Origin: UBA9547 sp044349205
Lineage (GTDB): Bacteria > Bacteroidota > Bacteroidia > Cytophagales > UBA9547
NCBI GenBank assembly: GCA_044349205.1
Contig: JBIKRJ010000001.1
Location: 1 to 49,276 of the forward strand
DNA length: 49,276 bases
Reading direction: 5' to 3'
Below, one piece after another: positions 8,294 to 17,688 of the stretch; positions within the stretch are counted from its first letter, which is position 1, and every line of letters begins with the position of its first letter. Position numbers and translations under genes: made by a program. A model generated the notes under the pieces. It was not told the DNA's origin. It ran no database searches and saw only the letters and a program-made list of their open reading frames with translations.

Positions 8294-9673
8294 ATGAAGA
8301 TCCGTTACCAACTCACGTTTCTATTCACCACCATAGTTGCCTCTTTCCTTTTCGTTTTTTGTTTGGCGGTTTATTTTTTTTATGCACAGTTCAGAGAAAG
8401 GGAATTTTTTGACCGTTTGCGCGACAAGGCATTGTACACTGCCGAAATATGGGAGTACGAACAAAATGCCAAAGAGCTTTTCAAGTTTATGTATGAAATG
8501 AATTTGACAAACTTGTACAGCGAGCAAATACGCATTATCAGAAATTGGCCAAAACCCGAATATGAAAGCGATAAGGAGGTCGAAAGGGTCATCAACGATA
8601 TTCAATTCAAGCGAATAATGAAGGGTAAAGAATTACACATTCGCAAGGGAGAACGCGAAATATTGGGTTTACTTTATAAAAGCAGTTCAAAAGGTTCTTA
8701 TGTAATCGTAGTCTCGGCTATCGACAAGTTTGGCCTTAGCAAATTAAATACGCTTTTCCTCATTTTGGCTTCGGGCTGGGCATTGAGTGTTTTTTTCGTG
8801 ATGATAGCGGGCTATGTTTTTGCTGGTCGAATACTGAAACCTATTTCAGAAATTATTACTGAAGTGAGTGAAATAAGTTTTACCAACATGACCAAAAGGC
8901 TCAAAAACAGAAGCGGAAAAGACGAGATTTCCGAGCTTTCTCGCACATTCAACGAACTGCTGGAACGTCTTGACAATTCATTTCAAATGCAGAAAAGTTT
9001 TGTGTCAAATGCTTCGCACGAAATACGAAATCCGCTTGCTTCTATCAAAGCACAATTGGATGTAACCCTACTGAAAGACAGGGACAATACAGAATATCAA
9101 ACCGTGCTACGCTCGTTGCTTCACGACATAGACCGAATGATAAAAATTGCGAATGGTTTGCTCGAATTGGCCAAGGTGAGCGGCGATTTTACGATGCTTC
9201 ATTTTCAACCTTGTAGGGTAGATGAAATTGTATTGGAAGCAGCCAATACGCTGGTGCGTTACAAGAATGAATGCCAATTCACTTTTGATTACGAAACCAT
9301 ACCCGAAAAAGAGGAAGACTTGTTTGTCGATGCTTCACAAGATTTTTTGTTTTCTGCTTTTTACAACATCATCGACAATGCTTGCAAGTATTCGCCCGAC
9401 CACAAAGTGGCCATCAGATTGAGTTTTACCGATACTATGCTAGTCATAAGGTTTGAAGACCATGGTATTGGCATTTCAGAAGAAGACAAGAAGCGTATAT
9501 TCGAACCCTTTTACCGTAGCGATGTAGCTCGCGAATATGCTGGAATTGGCTTAGGACTTTCGCTAGTCCAAAAAATCATCCAACAGCACAAAGGTTCTAT
9601 TAACTTTCATTCAGAACCTGGTTCTGGCACTTTGGTTACGGTAAAACTATACAAAAAATTCATGTATAGTTAA
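8294..9673 (+). CDS. Membrane sensor histidine kinase (orphan)
   Basis: Protein of 459 residues. It has a transmembrane helix at about 7-31, a periplasmic sensor loop 32-150, a second helix at about 152-177, HAMP 178-230, and a HisKA domain with the phospho-accepting His242 in SNASHEIRNPLASIK. The HATPase domain has an N box with Asn362 (IIDNACKYSP), G1 DHGIG 389-393, an F box EPFYR and G2 GIGLGL 417-422. All catalytic motifs are intact. No response regulator lies next to it, so its partner is elsewhere. priA follows after 31 bases, and co-transcription with it is likely but functionally unrelated. The periplasmic loop matches nothing I recognise. Confidence 0.92.
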   Translation: MKIRYQLTFLFTTIVASFLFVFCLAVYFFYAQFREREFFDRLRDKALYTAEIWEYEQNAKELFKFMYEMNLTNLYSEQIRIIRNWPKPEYESDKEVERVINDIQFKRIMKGKELHIRKGEREILGLLYKSSSKGSYVIVVSAIDKFGLSKLNTLFLILASGWALSVFFVMIAGYVFAGRILKPISEIITEVSEISFTNMTKRLKNRSGKDEISELSRTFNELLERLDNSFQMQKSFVSNASHEIRNPLASIKAQLDVTLLKDRDNTEYQTVLRSLLHDIDRMIKIANGLLELAKVSGDFTMLHFQPCRVDEIVLEAANTLVRYKNECQFTFDYETIPEKEEDLFVDASQDFLFSAFYNIIDNACKYSPDHKVAIRLSFTDTMLVIRFEDHGIGISEEDKKRIFEPFYRSDVAREYAGIGLGLSLVQKIIQQHKGSINFHSEPGSGTLVTVKLYKKFMYS

Positions 9674-9704
9674 GCATCTGTTTTTCCGACTTATTTTTGA
9701 AATC

Positions 9705-12179
9705 ATGATGCCACTATTTGTCGATTGTTATCTTCCCTTGGCTCTTCCTGGTACGTTGACCTATAAAATGCCCGATGCATTGGAAGGCGACTTGGCAGGG
9801 GGAAGTTTGGTGGTAGTGCCAGTAAAAAAATATTTATATACTGGTATCGTAAAAAAAGTACACAATGTTCAGCCTGTTGGGTACGAGGTGGCCGATGTGG
9901 TAGAAGTCTTGGAAAAAAAACCAGTACTAACGTCGGCTCAAATAAAATTGCTGGACTGGATGAGTGAATATTATATGGCTCCACCTGGCATTACTTTTCA
10001 CGCCGCGTTGCCATCAGGCTTCAAAATTTCGACCGAATCTAAAATTCAGATAAACCCAAATTATGAAGAGGAGGAAAAGGAAGAAACCCTCACCACCAAT
10101 GAGCGTCTATTGATTGAATTGCTCAAAAATACCCCATCCATATCATACTTGGATGCGATGAAAGCTCTGAAAACCAAAACACTATATAAAATACTACTTT
10201 CATTAAGAAGAAAAGAGGCCATTTTGCTTTTTGAAGAATACAAGCATTTATACAAGCCTAAAATAGTCCAAAAAGTACGTCTTGCCGAACGTTTTGTGCA
10301 AAACAAAGACCTGCTGAAAGCGCTACTTGACAGTCTTGCCGGACAAGAAAAACAAGAAAATATTTTGTTGCGTTATTTGCAAGAAGTGCCCATTTGGAAC
10401 AATCCCAATGCCAACGAGGCTGGATTGGCTAAAAATATTTTTTCTGGCGCATCGTCTTTGAACACGCTTTTGAAAAAAGGAATTTTTGAAGAGTTCAAGC
10501 AAATAATACCAAGAGAGAATGTGGTGCATGAAACATTTCGTGAGCCATATGCACTATCTGAAAATCAGAAGTATGCTCTTGAAGAAATCAAAAACAAGTT
10601 TGCCAAACTAGACACCGTTCTGTTGCACGGCATTACTGGAAGTGGCAAAACAGAGGTGTACATTCGTCTAATCAAAGAGCACATGGCTTTGGGCAAGCAA
10701 GTGCTTTTTCTGATGCCTGAAATTGCCCTTACAACCCATATGACCGCGCGATTGTCGGCTGTATTTGGCAAGGAACTGGATGTGTACCATTCGCGGCTTT
10801 CGGAAAACGAGCGAGTTGAAACATGGAAAAAAGTGCAAAATGACACTTCAAAGTTGGTGTTGGGAGCGCGTTCGGCGGTGTTTTTGCCTTTTCAAAATCT
10901 TGGTTTCATAGTGGTCGACGAGGAACACGATACTTCTTTCAAGCAAGGCGAAAAAAACCCCCGGTATCAAGCACGCGACACCGCTTTGGTTTTGGCCAAA
11001 ATGCACCTTTGCAAAACATTGCTTGGCTCTGCGACACCTTCTCTAGAAAGTTATTATTTAGCTCATAAAGGGACATATGGCTATGTAAAATTGGACAAGA
11101 GACATGGTATGGCCGTGTTGCCCAACATCACATTTGCCGATTTGAAATTGGAACGAAAAAACAAAACCAATCCCAACCATCACGGCGAATATTCTAAACA
11201 GTTGCTGGCTTCTTTGGAACAGAGTATTGCTCAAAAAGAACAGGCTTTGTTGTTTCAAAACAGGCGTGGTTATGCACCTTATTTGTGCTGCGAATTTTGT
11301 GGTTGGGTGTCTATGTGCAACCAATGTTCTGTTTCACTCACCTATCACCAGCGTGAAAAAAGATTGAAGTGCCATTATTGTGGGCACAACGAAAAGGTAC
11401 ACGCGACTTGTCCGGCCTGTGGTGTTGCAAGGTTGAAAACCAAAGGTTTGGGAACCGAAAAAATTGAAGACGATTTAGTGGCATTGCTTCCCACAGCCCG
11501 TGTGCAGCGCATGGATCAAGATACGACAAGGGCCAAAAATGCATTCAAAAATATTTATGACGGACTGAATAAAGGAGAAATAGACATTCTAGTGGGAACT
11601 CAAATGGTCACAAAAGGATTAGACTTTGAGAATATCAATTTGGCTGGAATTTTAAATGCCGATCAGATGATGTATTACCCCGATTTTAGAGCAAACGAAC
11701 GCACTTTTCAAATGCTGACCCAGGTGGCGGGTCGCACGGGTAGGCGCGACAAACAAGGGCAAGTCATTGTGCAAACCTACAACCCTGCTCATTATTTGTT
11801 GCAGTATCTGCAGGCCAACGACATTCATGGTTTTTACGAAAGAGAGCTACAAGAGAGGGAAAAATTTCATTATCCGCCGTTCACTCGTCTTGTAAAATTG
11901 GTTTTCAAAGACAGAAATAAAGAAGTATGCCGCGAAGCTGCTCATTTTTTGGGCAAAATACTCAGCACACAATTTGGCAACTATCGTGTGTACGGCCCCG
12001 AATGGCCACCAATAGACCGTATAAATAATTTTTTCCTCATGGAAATATTACTGAAATTCGAGCGAGAAAAGGTGGATATTGCCAAGGCTAAATCTTTGCT
12101 CAACAAATCGATTTTCACATTCCAAACCCAAAACGAATTCAAGTCAACCCAATTGATATTGGACGTTGACCCTTATTAG
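9705..12179 (+). CDS. priA: Primosomal protein N' (replication restart helicase PriA)
   Basis: 3'-to-5' DNA helicase that recognises stalled forks and reloads the replicative helicase. The protein has 824 residues. The N-terminal 3'-OH-binding domain is at 1-105 (start MMPLFVDCYLPLALPGTLTY). Walker A is GITGSGKT at 309-316 and the DEEH box is at 405-408. A zinc region has eight cysteines in four CxxC-like pairs (529/532, 538/541, 556/559, 569/572). Downstream helicase motifs are GTQMVTKGLDF and QVAGRTGRR. Everything expected of the family is present. Two ATG codons lie in tandem at 9705. The gene leads a run with the two envelope genes downstream at gaps of 10 bases each. Confidence 0.97.
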   Translation: MMPLFVDCYLPLALPGTLTYKMPDALEGDLAGGSLVVVPVKKYLYTGIVKKVHNVQPVGYEVADVVEVLEKKPVLTSAQIKLLDWMSEYYMAPPGITFHAALPSGFKISTESKIQINPNYEEEEKEETLTTNERLLIELLKNTPSISYLDAMKALKTKTLYKILLSLRRKEAILLFEEYKHLYKPKIVQKVRLAERFVQNKDLLKALLDSLAGQEKQENILLRYLQEVPIWNNPNANEAGLAKNIFSGASSLNTLLKKGIFEEFKQIIPRENVVHETFREPYALSENQKYALEEIKNKFAKLDTVLLHGITGSGKTEVYIRLIKEHMALGKQVLFLMPEIALTTHMTARLSAVFGKELDVYHSRLSENERVETWKKVQNDTSKLVLGARSAVFLPFQNLGFIVVDEEHDTSFKQGEKNPRYQARDTALVLAKMHLCKTLLGSATPSLESYYLAHKGTYGYVKLDKRHGMAVLPNITFADLKLERKNKTNPNHHGEYSKQLLASLEQSIAQKEQALLFQNRRGYAPYLCCEFCGWVSMCNQCSVSLTYHQREKRLKCHYCGHNEKVHATCPACGVARLKTKGLGTEKIEDDLVALLPTARVQRMDQDTTRAKNAFKNIYDGLNKGEIDILVGTQMVTKGLDFENINLAGILNADQMMYYPDFRANERTFQMLTQVAGRTGRRDKQGQVIVQTYNPAHYLLQYLQANDIHGFYERELQEREKFHYPPFTRLVKLVFKDRNKEVCREAAHFLGKILSTQFGNYRVYGPEWPPIDRINNFFLMEILLKFEREKVDIAKAKSLLNKSIFTFQTQNEFKSTQLILDVDPY

Positions 12180-12189
12180 CCCCAATTCT

Positions 12190-13272
12190 ATGTTCAAAAA
12201 AAACATCCTAAATATCCTCTTTTCATTGTGTGTAATGGCTTCTGTTTCAGGTCAAAATGCCCCAGTGTATTTTGTCACGAAAACTGCCAATTTTGGAAAA
12301 GTAGTAGAGGAGATAGAAAAAATTCGCTACGATTTTGTCTTTTTCAACAAAGGCGATGACCCCATCAAAATACAAAAAGTTGTGCCTTCTTGCGGTTGCA
12401 CAGCGGCCGAATACTCACAAGTTGCCATACCACAAGACAGTGCTGGTCATGTGCGCGTTGTTTACAACACGGTAAATCGTCCGGGTGAAATCAATAAAAC
12501 TGTTTCTGTTTATTTTGAAGGCTATGAAACCCCCGTTATTCTCTTTTTGAAAGGCATCGTAGTGATAAATCAGCGACTTATTGAAAGAGAGTTGGTGCAT
12601 CCTTTTGGAAATCTTCGTTTCCAATCCAAGTATTTGAATTTGAAGACGGTAAGAAACCGACAGCCCGAAAAAAGGCAATTTGAATTTTACAATGCAGGAA
12701 AAAAAGATGTAAAAATATTGAAGATTTCGTACGACACATCCTTTATGAAAGTGAAGTTGAACAAGTTTGATTTGAAAAGCCAAGATATTGCCAAAATCGA
12801 CGTTATTTACGACGCGGTAGCCCGCCACGATTGGGGTTTTGTGAGCGACACCATTACCATATTTACTTCCGACGATTCCATGTCGGTAAAGCGCATACCA
12901 CTTGCCGCCCATATCGAAGAATATTTTGCACCGCTAGATGCCGCATCGGCAGCCAAAGCGCCCAAAATAAAATTTGAAAAACAAGAACAGCATTTGGGCA
13001 CCGTGAAGGAAGGGGCAACTGTTAGTTTTAATTACAAATTTACCAACGAGGGCAAACAAGATTTAATCATTCGCAAGTTGGTACCAGCCTGTAGCTGCAT
13101 TTCTTTCGAAACCCCAAAATACGAATTGGCGCCTGGTGAAAGTAGTTTTGTGCGACTTACTTTGAATACCAAAGACCGTGAGGGAATACAAAACAAGCAT
13201 CTTACCATCATTACCAATTCACCTTCAAACCCAAGTGTTAATTTGTGGATGAGGGTAAATGTTACAAAATAA
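12190..13272 (+). CDS. Secreted DUF1573 repeat protein
   Basis: Exported protein of 360 residues with a Sec signal peptide (MFKKNILNILFSLCVMASVSG, cleavage near 21). Two clear DUF1573 modules occur at the N- and C-terminal ends, each with a characteristic cysteine motif: KVVPSCGCTAAEY and KLVPACSCISFE. A weaker, cysteine-free module lies between them. These are Ig-like domains common in Bacteroidota periplasmic and surface proteins, with no known enzymatic role. A TTG at 12166 would extend it upstream into priA, but ATG at 12190 gives a proper signal peptide. It is 10 bases from both neighbours and probably co-transcribed with priA and the DUF4296 lipoprotein. Confidence 0.85.
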   Translation: MFKKNILNILFSLCVMASVSGQNAPVYFVTKTANFGKVVEEIEKIRYDFVFFNKGDDPIKIQKVVPSCGCTAAEYSQVAIPQDSAGHVRVVYNTVNRPGEINKTVSVYFEGYETPVILFLKGIVVINQRLIERELVHPFGNLRFQSKYLNLKTVRNRQPEKRQFEFYNAGKKDVKILKISYDTSFMKVKLNKFDLKSQDIAKIDVIYDAVARHDWGFVSDTITIFTSDDSMSVKRIPLAAHIEEYFAPLDAASAAKAPKIKFEKQEQHLGTVKEGATVSFNYKFTNEGKQDLIIRKLVPACSCISFETPKYELAPGESSFVRLTLNTKDREGIQNKHLTIITNSPSNPSVNLWMRVNVTK

Positions 13273-13282
13273 TTTCATTTAT

Positions 13283-13624
13283 ATGCGTCTTTTAATCTGT
13301 TTGTTCTCTTTGCCGTTTATGGTACTAATGGCTTGTACCGACGAAAATAAAGTACCTGAAAACCTGTTACAGCCAGCTAAAATGGCGGAAATCTTAGAAA
13401 ATCTACATTTGGCCGAGGCGTATGTGAATTCCAATTTTCAGTATTCCGATTCTTCAAAATTTGTGTATAAAAGGTTGGAAGATTCTATTCTAAAAGCACA
13501 AGGCACCCAATTGGCAGTTTTCGATTCAAGTATGCGGTTTTATCAAAAAAATATAAAATTGCTCGATGAGGTGTATGCGATGACTGTCGATAGCCTTAGT
13601 TTGAAAGAGGCTTTGTACAAGTAA
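13283..13624 (+). CDS. DUF4296 lipoprotein
   Basis: Small lipoprotein of 113 residues. Its signal peptide MRLLICLFSLPFMVLMAC ends in a lipobox, and the mature part is helical with the DUF4296 pattern (LLQPAKMAEILENLHLAEAY). DUF4296 proteins are conserved in Bacteroidota, often near DUF1573 and lipoprotein genes; their function is unknown. An in-frame ATG at 13259 overlaps the DUF1573 stop, but the start at 13283 gives the better signal. It is the last gene of the priA run. Confidence 0.8.
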   Translation: MRLLICLFSLPFMVLMACTDENKVPENLLQPAKMAEILENLHLAEAYVNSNFQYSDSSKFVYKRLEDSILKAQGTQLAVFDSSMRFYQKNIKLLDEVYAMTVDSLSLKEALYK

Positions 13625-13644
13625 TTTTGGTTGATAAAAATCAT

Positions 13645-13676
13645 CTTGTAAGCACGTTTTATTCGCTTAATTTTGC
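13645..13676 (+). promoter_or_regulatory. Promoter of trhO
   Basis: CTTG (one mismatch to TTTG) at 13645-13648 and TAATTTTGC at 13668-13676 (perfect TAnnTTTGY) with a 19-base spacer, 40 bases before the ATG of trhO. Confidence 0.6.
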
Positions 13677-13715
13677 ATTTGTTCGCACTAAGACTGAAAC
13701 TTAGCACGTTGCAAC

Positions 13716-14690
13716 ATGAAAAAACATATTGTACTTCTTTACTATTGCTATTCGCCTATAGAAAATCCTGAAGAGTTTCGCGAAGAGCATCACTTGTTTT
13801 GTCTTTCTCTAAATTTGGTAGGCCGCATTATTGTGGCCAAAGAGGGCATCAACGGCACAATTTCGGGCACAAAGAAAAGCTGCGAGGAATACATGCGAGT
13901 GCTGAAAACTGACCCTCGATTTTCGAAAACTGATTTCAAAGTCGACGAGTCCGACACTCCAACATTTGCCAAAATGCACGTTAGGGTGAAAACTGAAATT
14001 GTACATTCCAGTCTTTTGGACATTGATCCAAACAAGCGTACAGGAATTCACTTAGAACCTTCAGAATTCAAAGCAATGAAGGAACAAGACGATGTGGTGG
14101 TGTTGGATGTGCGTTCTAATTACGAACATAGTATTGGACATTTTAAAAATGCGGTAACGTTAGACATTGAAAATTTTAGGGAATTTCCTGATAAAGTAGC
14201 CGAACTAGAAAAGTACAAGGACAAGAAGATTCTAACCTATTGTACAGGCGGCATCAAATGTGAAAAAGCCAGTGCGTATCTTCTCGAAAAAGGCTTTCAA
14301 AATGTATATCAGTTGCACGGCGGTATCATCAAATACGGTATAGAGGCCGGAGGCGAGGATTTTGAAGGCAAATGCTATGTTTTCGACAATAGAATCGCTG
14401 TAGATGTTAATTCGGTAAATCCAGTTGTAGTTTCCCAATGTTATATATGTGGCACAAAATGTGATAGAATGGTGAATTGCGCTAATCCAGTTTGCAATAA
14501 CCATGTGCCAGTGTGTGAAAAATGTGGTTGGAAAATGGAAGGTGCTTGTTCGGCCGAATGCAAATGTCACCCTGAGAAAAGAGCTTATGATGGTACGGGC
14601 TATTATGCTAAAGTATCGAACGGATACAATCCTTACTTGAACGCAAAAGGAAGAAACAATTCCAAGAAAGAGACTAACTCAGAATGTTAG
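13716..14690 (+). CDS. trhO: tRNA uridine(34) hydroxylase, rhodanese family (TrhO/YceA)
   Basis: Uses O2 to hydroxylate uridine 34 in certain tRNAs, the first step towards 5-methoxyuridine-type wobble modification. The 324 residues comprise an N-terminal acylphosphatase-like domain (1-95), a rhodanese domain (about 115-210) with candidate catalytic Cys176 in TYCTGGIKCEKA, and a C-terminal cysteine-rich part with CYICGTKCDRM and further CxxC pairs that look like zinc ligands. The length matches family members of about 320-350. The stop codon overlaps that of the convergent dehydratase gene by two bases. It has its own promoter. Confidence 0.93.
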   Translation: MKKHIVLLYYCYSPIENPEEFREEHHLFCLSLNLVGRIIVAKEGINGTISGTKKSCEEYMRVLKTDPRFSKTDFKVDESDTPTFAKMHVRVKTEIVHSSLLDIDPNKRTGIHLEPSEFKAMKEQDDVVVLDVRSNYEHSIGHFKNAVTLDIENFREFPDKVAELEKYKDKKILTYCTGGIKCEKASAYLLEKGFQNVYQLHGGIIKYGIEAGGEDFEGKCYVFDNRIAVDVNSVNPVVVSQCYICGTKCDRMVNCANPVCNNHVPVCEKCGWKMEGACSAECKCHPEKRAYDGTGYYAKVSNGYNPYLNAKGRNNSKKETNSEC

Positions 14691-16654
14691 TTGAATGAAG
14701 TGGTAGGTTGTACAGGAAGATTCAATACTCTTTTATTTTTCTGTTCGTCAAATTTTTCAAACACAGAATTGTTGCTTTTGTATTCTGGTACCATCTGCTT
14801 CATTTGCATCACCATGCGCTCTTCTTCGCCTTTATCGTAGTATTTCATCAGTTTCGCCATATCTTCTTGAACTTGGGTAAATTCTTGATGACGTACTTTG
14901 GCAATCATGATTTTTGGATGGTGTGTAGGCAAGGTATTTTCTTCGTTATTCAACAATTCTTCGTACAATTTTTCGCCAGGTCGTAGTCCAGAAAATACCA
15001 GTTGAATGTCTTTTCCAAGAATAAGTCCCGATAACTTGATCATTTTTTTTGCCAAATCCACTATTTTAATCGATTCGCCCATGTCGAACAAGAATATCTC
15101 ACCTCCTTTTCCAATGGCACTCGCTTCCAAAACCAGTTGGCTTGCTTCGGGAATGGTCATAAAATAACGGGTGATTTCAGGGTGGGTTACAGTTATTGGG
15201 CCCCCCTCGGCAATTTGTTTTTTGAAGCGGGGTATTACCGAACCATTTGAACCAAGCACATTGCCAAACCTAGTAGTAATAAAACGTGTTGAAGTTTCTG
15301 AATCACCATCTAATGAAAAACTATTCAGAGATTGAATGTAGATTTCAGCCACTCTTTTGGAAGCGCCCATTACGCTTGTGGGGTTCACGGCTTTGTCGGT
15401 CGAAATCATGATAAATTTCTTAGTCATGTGTTTTATCGACAAGTCGGCAAGGTTTCGAGTGCCCAAAATATTGGTATGTACCGCTTCAGATGGGTTTTGT
15501 TCCATAACAGGCACATGTTTATACGCTGCTGCGTGGAAGACGATTTCAGGTTTGTGTTCCTCAAACACCCTTTCCATTTTTTGCAAGTTGCGTACATCTG
15601 CCAATATAAGAACGCGCGCGCATTTGAAATTATGGTCTTGAAATTCCATGTCCATGTCGTACAAAGCCGATTCAGACTGGTCGACCATGATGAGCAAACT
15701 TGGTGAGAAATGGGCAATTTGACGGCACAACTCGCTACCAATAGAGCCAGCAGCACCAGTTACAAGTATTCTTTTTTTGTTTACTTCTTCTTTGATAACC
15801 GTATTGTCCAAACTAATAGCTTCACGTCCCAGTACGTCCTCAATTTTTACATCTTTTATTTGCTTTAAGCTCAACTCACCGTTTATCCATTTTTCAACTG
15901 GAGGCACATTTCGTATTTGTACACCATACGACAAGCAAGTGTCGATGATTTTTTTCTTGCCTTCGGCCGATACTTTCTGAATGGCAATGATGACAAGCTC
16001 AACATTTTTAGTTTTGATTAGCTCTTCCAGTTTTTTACGGGCACTATAAATGGTCACACCATCTATCATACCACCAGATTTGCTCGGTTTGTCATCTACA
16101 AAAGCAACCACATTGTAATTCATACTGGTGTCTTGGTCCAGTGTTTTTTTAGTAATAATGCCGGCTTGGCCTGCGCCGTAAATAATGACATTTATTTTCT
16201 CGGCATTTTGTGTTTTCCACTCGTAATACGCGATTTTAGCCACTATACGGAAACTTGCCATAAACAATGTGGAAGCTAAAAAGTCGATAATCAGTATCGA
16301 AGTGTGAATGAGGAGGTGTCCAAACTGAAGGTACAAGCCAAGATTGATAACGGAAAGGACTACAAAACTAGAGGTAAGTGCATAAAAAATGCGTTTGGCA
16401 TCTTCTACACTTGTGTAACGAATAATACCAGTATAACTTTTGAAGTAAAAGAAAGAGAAAAACTTCACGGTGCATATCACACAAATGGAGGTGTATATGT
16501 CGTTCCATATTTCTTTGGGCAGACTTTCCAAATTGTACCTCAAGAAGTAAGCGACCAATACGCTCAAAAGGCATATCAGTATGTCCACTTGTAAGACAAG
16601 GTACTTGGGCAGTCTATATATAAACTTCTGAATCACGTCCGTTTTTTTACGCAT
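14687..16654 (-). CDS. Membrane-bound UDP-N-acetylglucosamine 4,6-dehydratase family (CapD/WbpM-type)
   Basis: Large FlaA1/CapD/WbpM-class enzyme of 655 residues that converts UDP-HexNAc to the 4-keto-6-deoxy form on the cytoplasmic face of the inner membrane, feeding deoxyamino sugars to glycans. Four to five transmembrane helices lie in 18-140. A first nucleotide-binding fold has GAGQAG at 160-165. The catalytic SDR domain has TGAAGSIG at 299-306 and the Asp420/Lys421, Met429, Lys433 set (ISTDKAVNPTSVMGASK), Met replacing Tyr as in WbpM-type dehydratases. It is not near the export locus but likely supplies it. ATG at 16654 fits. Confidence 0.9.
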   Translation of the reverse strand: MRKKTDVIQKFIYRLPKYLVLQVDILICLLSVLVAYFLRYNLESLPKEIWNDIYTSICVICTVKFFSFFYFKSYTGIIRYTSVEDAKRIFYALTSSFVVLSVINLGLYLQFGHLLIHTSILIIDFLASTLFMASFRIVAKIAYYEWKTQNAEKINVIIYGAGQAGIITKKTLDQDTSMNYNVVAFVDDKPSKSGGMIDGVTIYSARKKLEELIKTKNVELVIIAIQKVSAEGKKKIIDTCLSYGVQIRNVPPVEKWINGELSLKQIKDVKIEDVLGREAISLDNTVIKEEVNKKRILVTGAAGSIGSELCRQIAHFSPSLLIMVDQSESALYDMDMEFQDHNFKCARVLILADVRNLQKMERVFEEHKPEIVFHAAAYKHVPVMEQNPSEAVHTNILGTRNLADLSIKHMTKKFIMISTDKAVNPTSVMGASKRVAEIYIQSLNSFSLDGDSETSTRFITTRFGNVLGSNGSVIPRFKKQIAEGGPITVTHPEITRYFMTIPEASQLVLEASAIGKGGEIFLFDMGESIKIVDLAKKMIKLSGLILGKDIQLVFSGLRPGEKLYEELLNNEENTLPTHHPKIMIAKVRHQEFTQVQEDMAKLMKYYDKGEEERMVMQMKQMVPEYKSNNSVFEKFDEQKNKRVLNLPVQPTTSFN

Positions 16655-16685
16655 ATATCCGACCTTTAATCGTCAATGTAAATAC

Positions 16686-17564
16686 CTAAATGCTAACCAC
16701 TTCGATTTCCGATGTAATTTTTTTGACCAAACCTTGTAATACTTTGCCAGGTCCGCACTCTACAAAGCAGCTTGCTCCATCTTCCACCATGTTTTTTATA
16801 CTTTCTGTCCATCGCACAGGAGAAGTCAGTTGTTTTATCAAATTGGATTTGATTTCGGCCGAATCGCTGTGAGGTTTTGTCGTAACGTTCTGATATACAG
16901 GACAGATTGGTTTTGAAAAATTTACTGATTCTATCGCTGCTTTTAGTTCATCTTCTGCAGGTTTCATGAGAGGAGAGTGAAAAGCTCCACCAACTTGTAA
17001 GATTAAAGCTCTTTTAGCACCAGCTTCCTTCAGTTTTTCGCATGCAGTTTCTACTGCTTTTACCGAACCTGATATAACCAGCTGTCCTGGACAGTTGTAG
17101 TTGGCGGCTACAACCACACCTTCTTTTACCGACTTGCATATCTCGTCTACCAAGCTGTCGTCGAGTCCCAATACGGCGGCCATAGTGCCCGGTTCGGCCT
17201 CGCAAGCTTTTTGCATGGCCATGGCTCTTTTGTACACCAACTTTAGTCCATCTTCAAAACTGATCGAATTTGCCGCCACAAGGGCCGAAAACTCGCCCAA
17301 TGAATGCCCGGCCACCATGTCGGGCTTGAATTCATTGGCGGCTTTTGCCATAGCTACTGAATGAAGGAAGATGGCGGGTTGCGTTACATTGGTTTGACGC
17401 AAATCGTCGTCGCTGCCTTCAAACATTATTTTGGTGATGTCAAAACCCAGTATATCGTTGGCTTGTAAAAACAATTCTTTTGAAGCCTTATGGCTTTCAA
17501 AAAGTTCTTTTCCCATTCCTGAAAACTGAGATCCCTGACCAGGGAAAATGTATGCTTTTTTCAT
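16686..17564 (-). CDS. fabD: Malonyl-CoA:ACP S-malonyltransferase
   Basis: Transfers malonyl from CoA to acyl carrier protein for fatty-acid synthesis in the cytosol. The 292 residues start at MKKAYIFPGQGSQ; the open frame extends 25 codons upstream but without family similarity. Catalytic Ser88 is in GHSLGEFSAL, Arg113 in the YKRAMAMQ segment, and catalytic His196 in GGAFHSPLM. The length is standard. The dehydratase gene follows 31 bases downstream. It has its own promoter (17608-17640). Confidence 0.96.
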   Translation of the reverse strand: MKKAYIFPGQGSQFSGMGKELFESHKASKELFLQANDILGFDITKIMFEGSDDDLRQTNVTQPAIFLHSVAMAKAANEFKPDMVAGHSLGEFSALVAANSISFEDGLKLVYKRAMAMQKACEAEPGTMAAVLGLDDSLVDEICKSVKEGVVVAANYNCPGQLVISGSVKAVETACEKLKEAGAKRALILQVGGAFHSPLMKPAEDELKAAIESVNFSKPICPVYQNVTTKPHSDSAEIKSNLIKQLTSPVRWTESIKNMVEDGASCFVECGPGKVLQGLVKKITSEIEVVSI

Positions 17565-17607
17565 CTTAAAATAGATAATGAAAAGTGTTAGAAAAAAACG
17601 TAGGGTT

Positions 17608-17640
17608 ACAAATCTAAAGAAAGCGCATGTAAAAAGCAAG
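17608..17640 (-). promoter_or_regulatory. Promoter of fabD
   Basis: On the minus strand CTTG (17640-17637) and TAGATTTGT (17616-17608, perfect TAnnTTTGY) are separated by 20 bases. The ATG at 17564 lies about 44 bases further. Confidence 0.65.
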
Positions 17641-17688
17641 AAGATGGCTGATTACTAGATAGTAACGAGATATTATACAAATATTATT

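Noticed and set aside
12415..12912. 165-codon minus-strand frame opposite the DUF1573 gene
   Set aside because: The opposite strand carries a signal peptide and DUF1573 motifs; this frame shows no motif and no promoter.
14687..14690. Overlapping convergent stops of trhO and the dehydratase as a regulatory feature
   Set aside because: Tight convergent ends also occur at 5608 and 27103-27104, so this looks like general compactness of the genome.
17652..17665. Small palindrome TTACTA-GA-TAGTAA after the T9SS cargo gene
   Set aside because: Six-base AT-rich arms are expected by chance at this base composition; no T-run follows.
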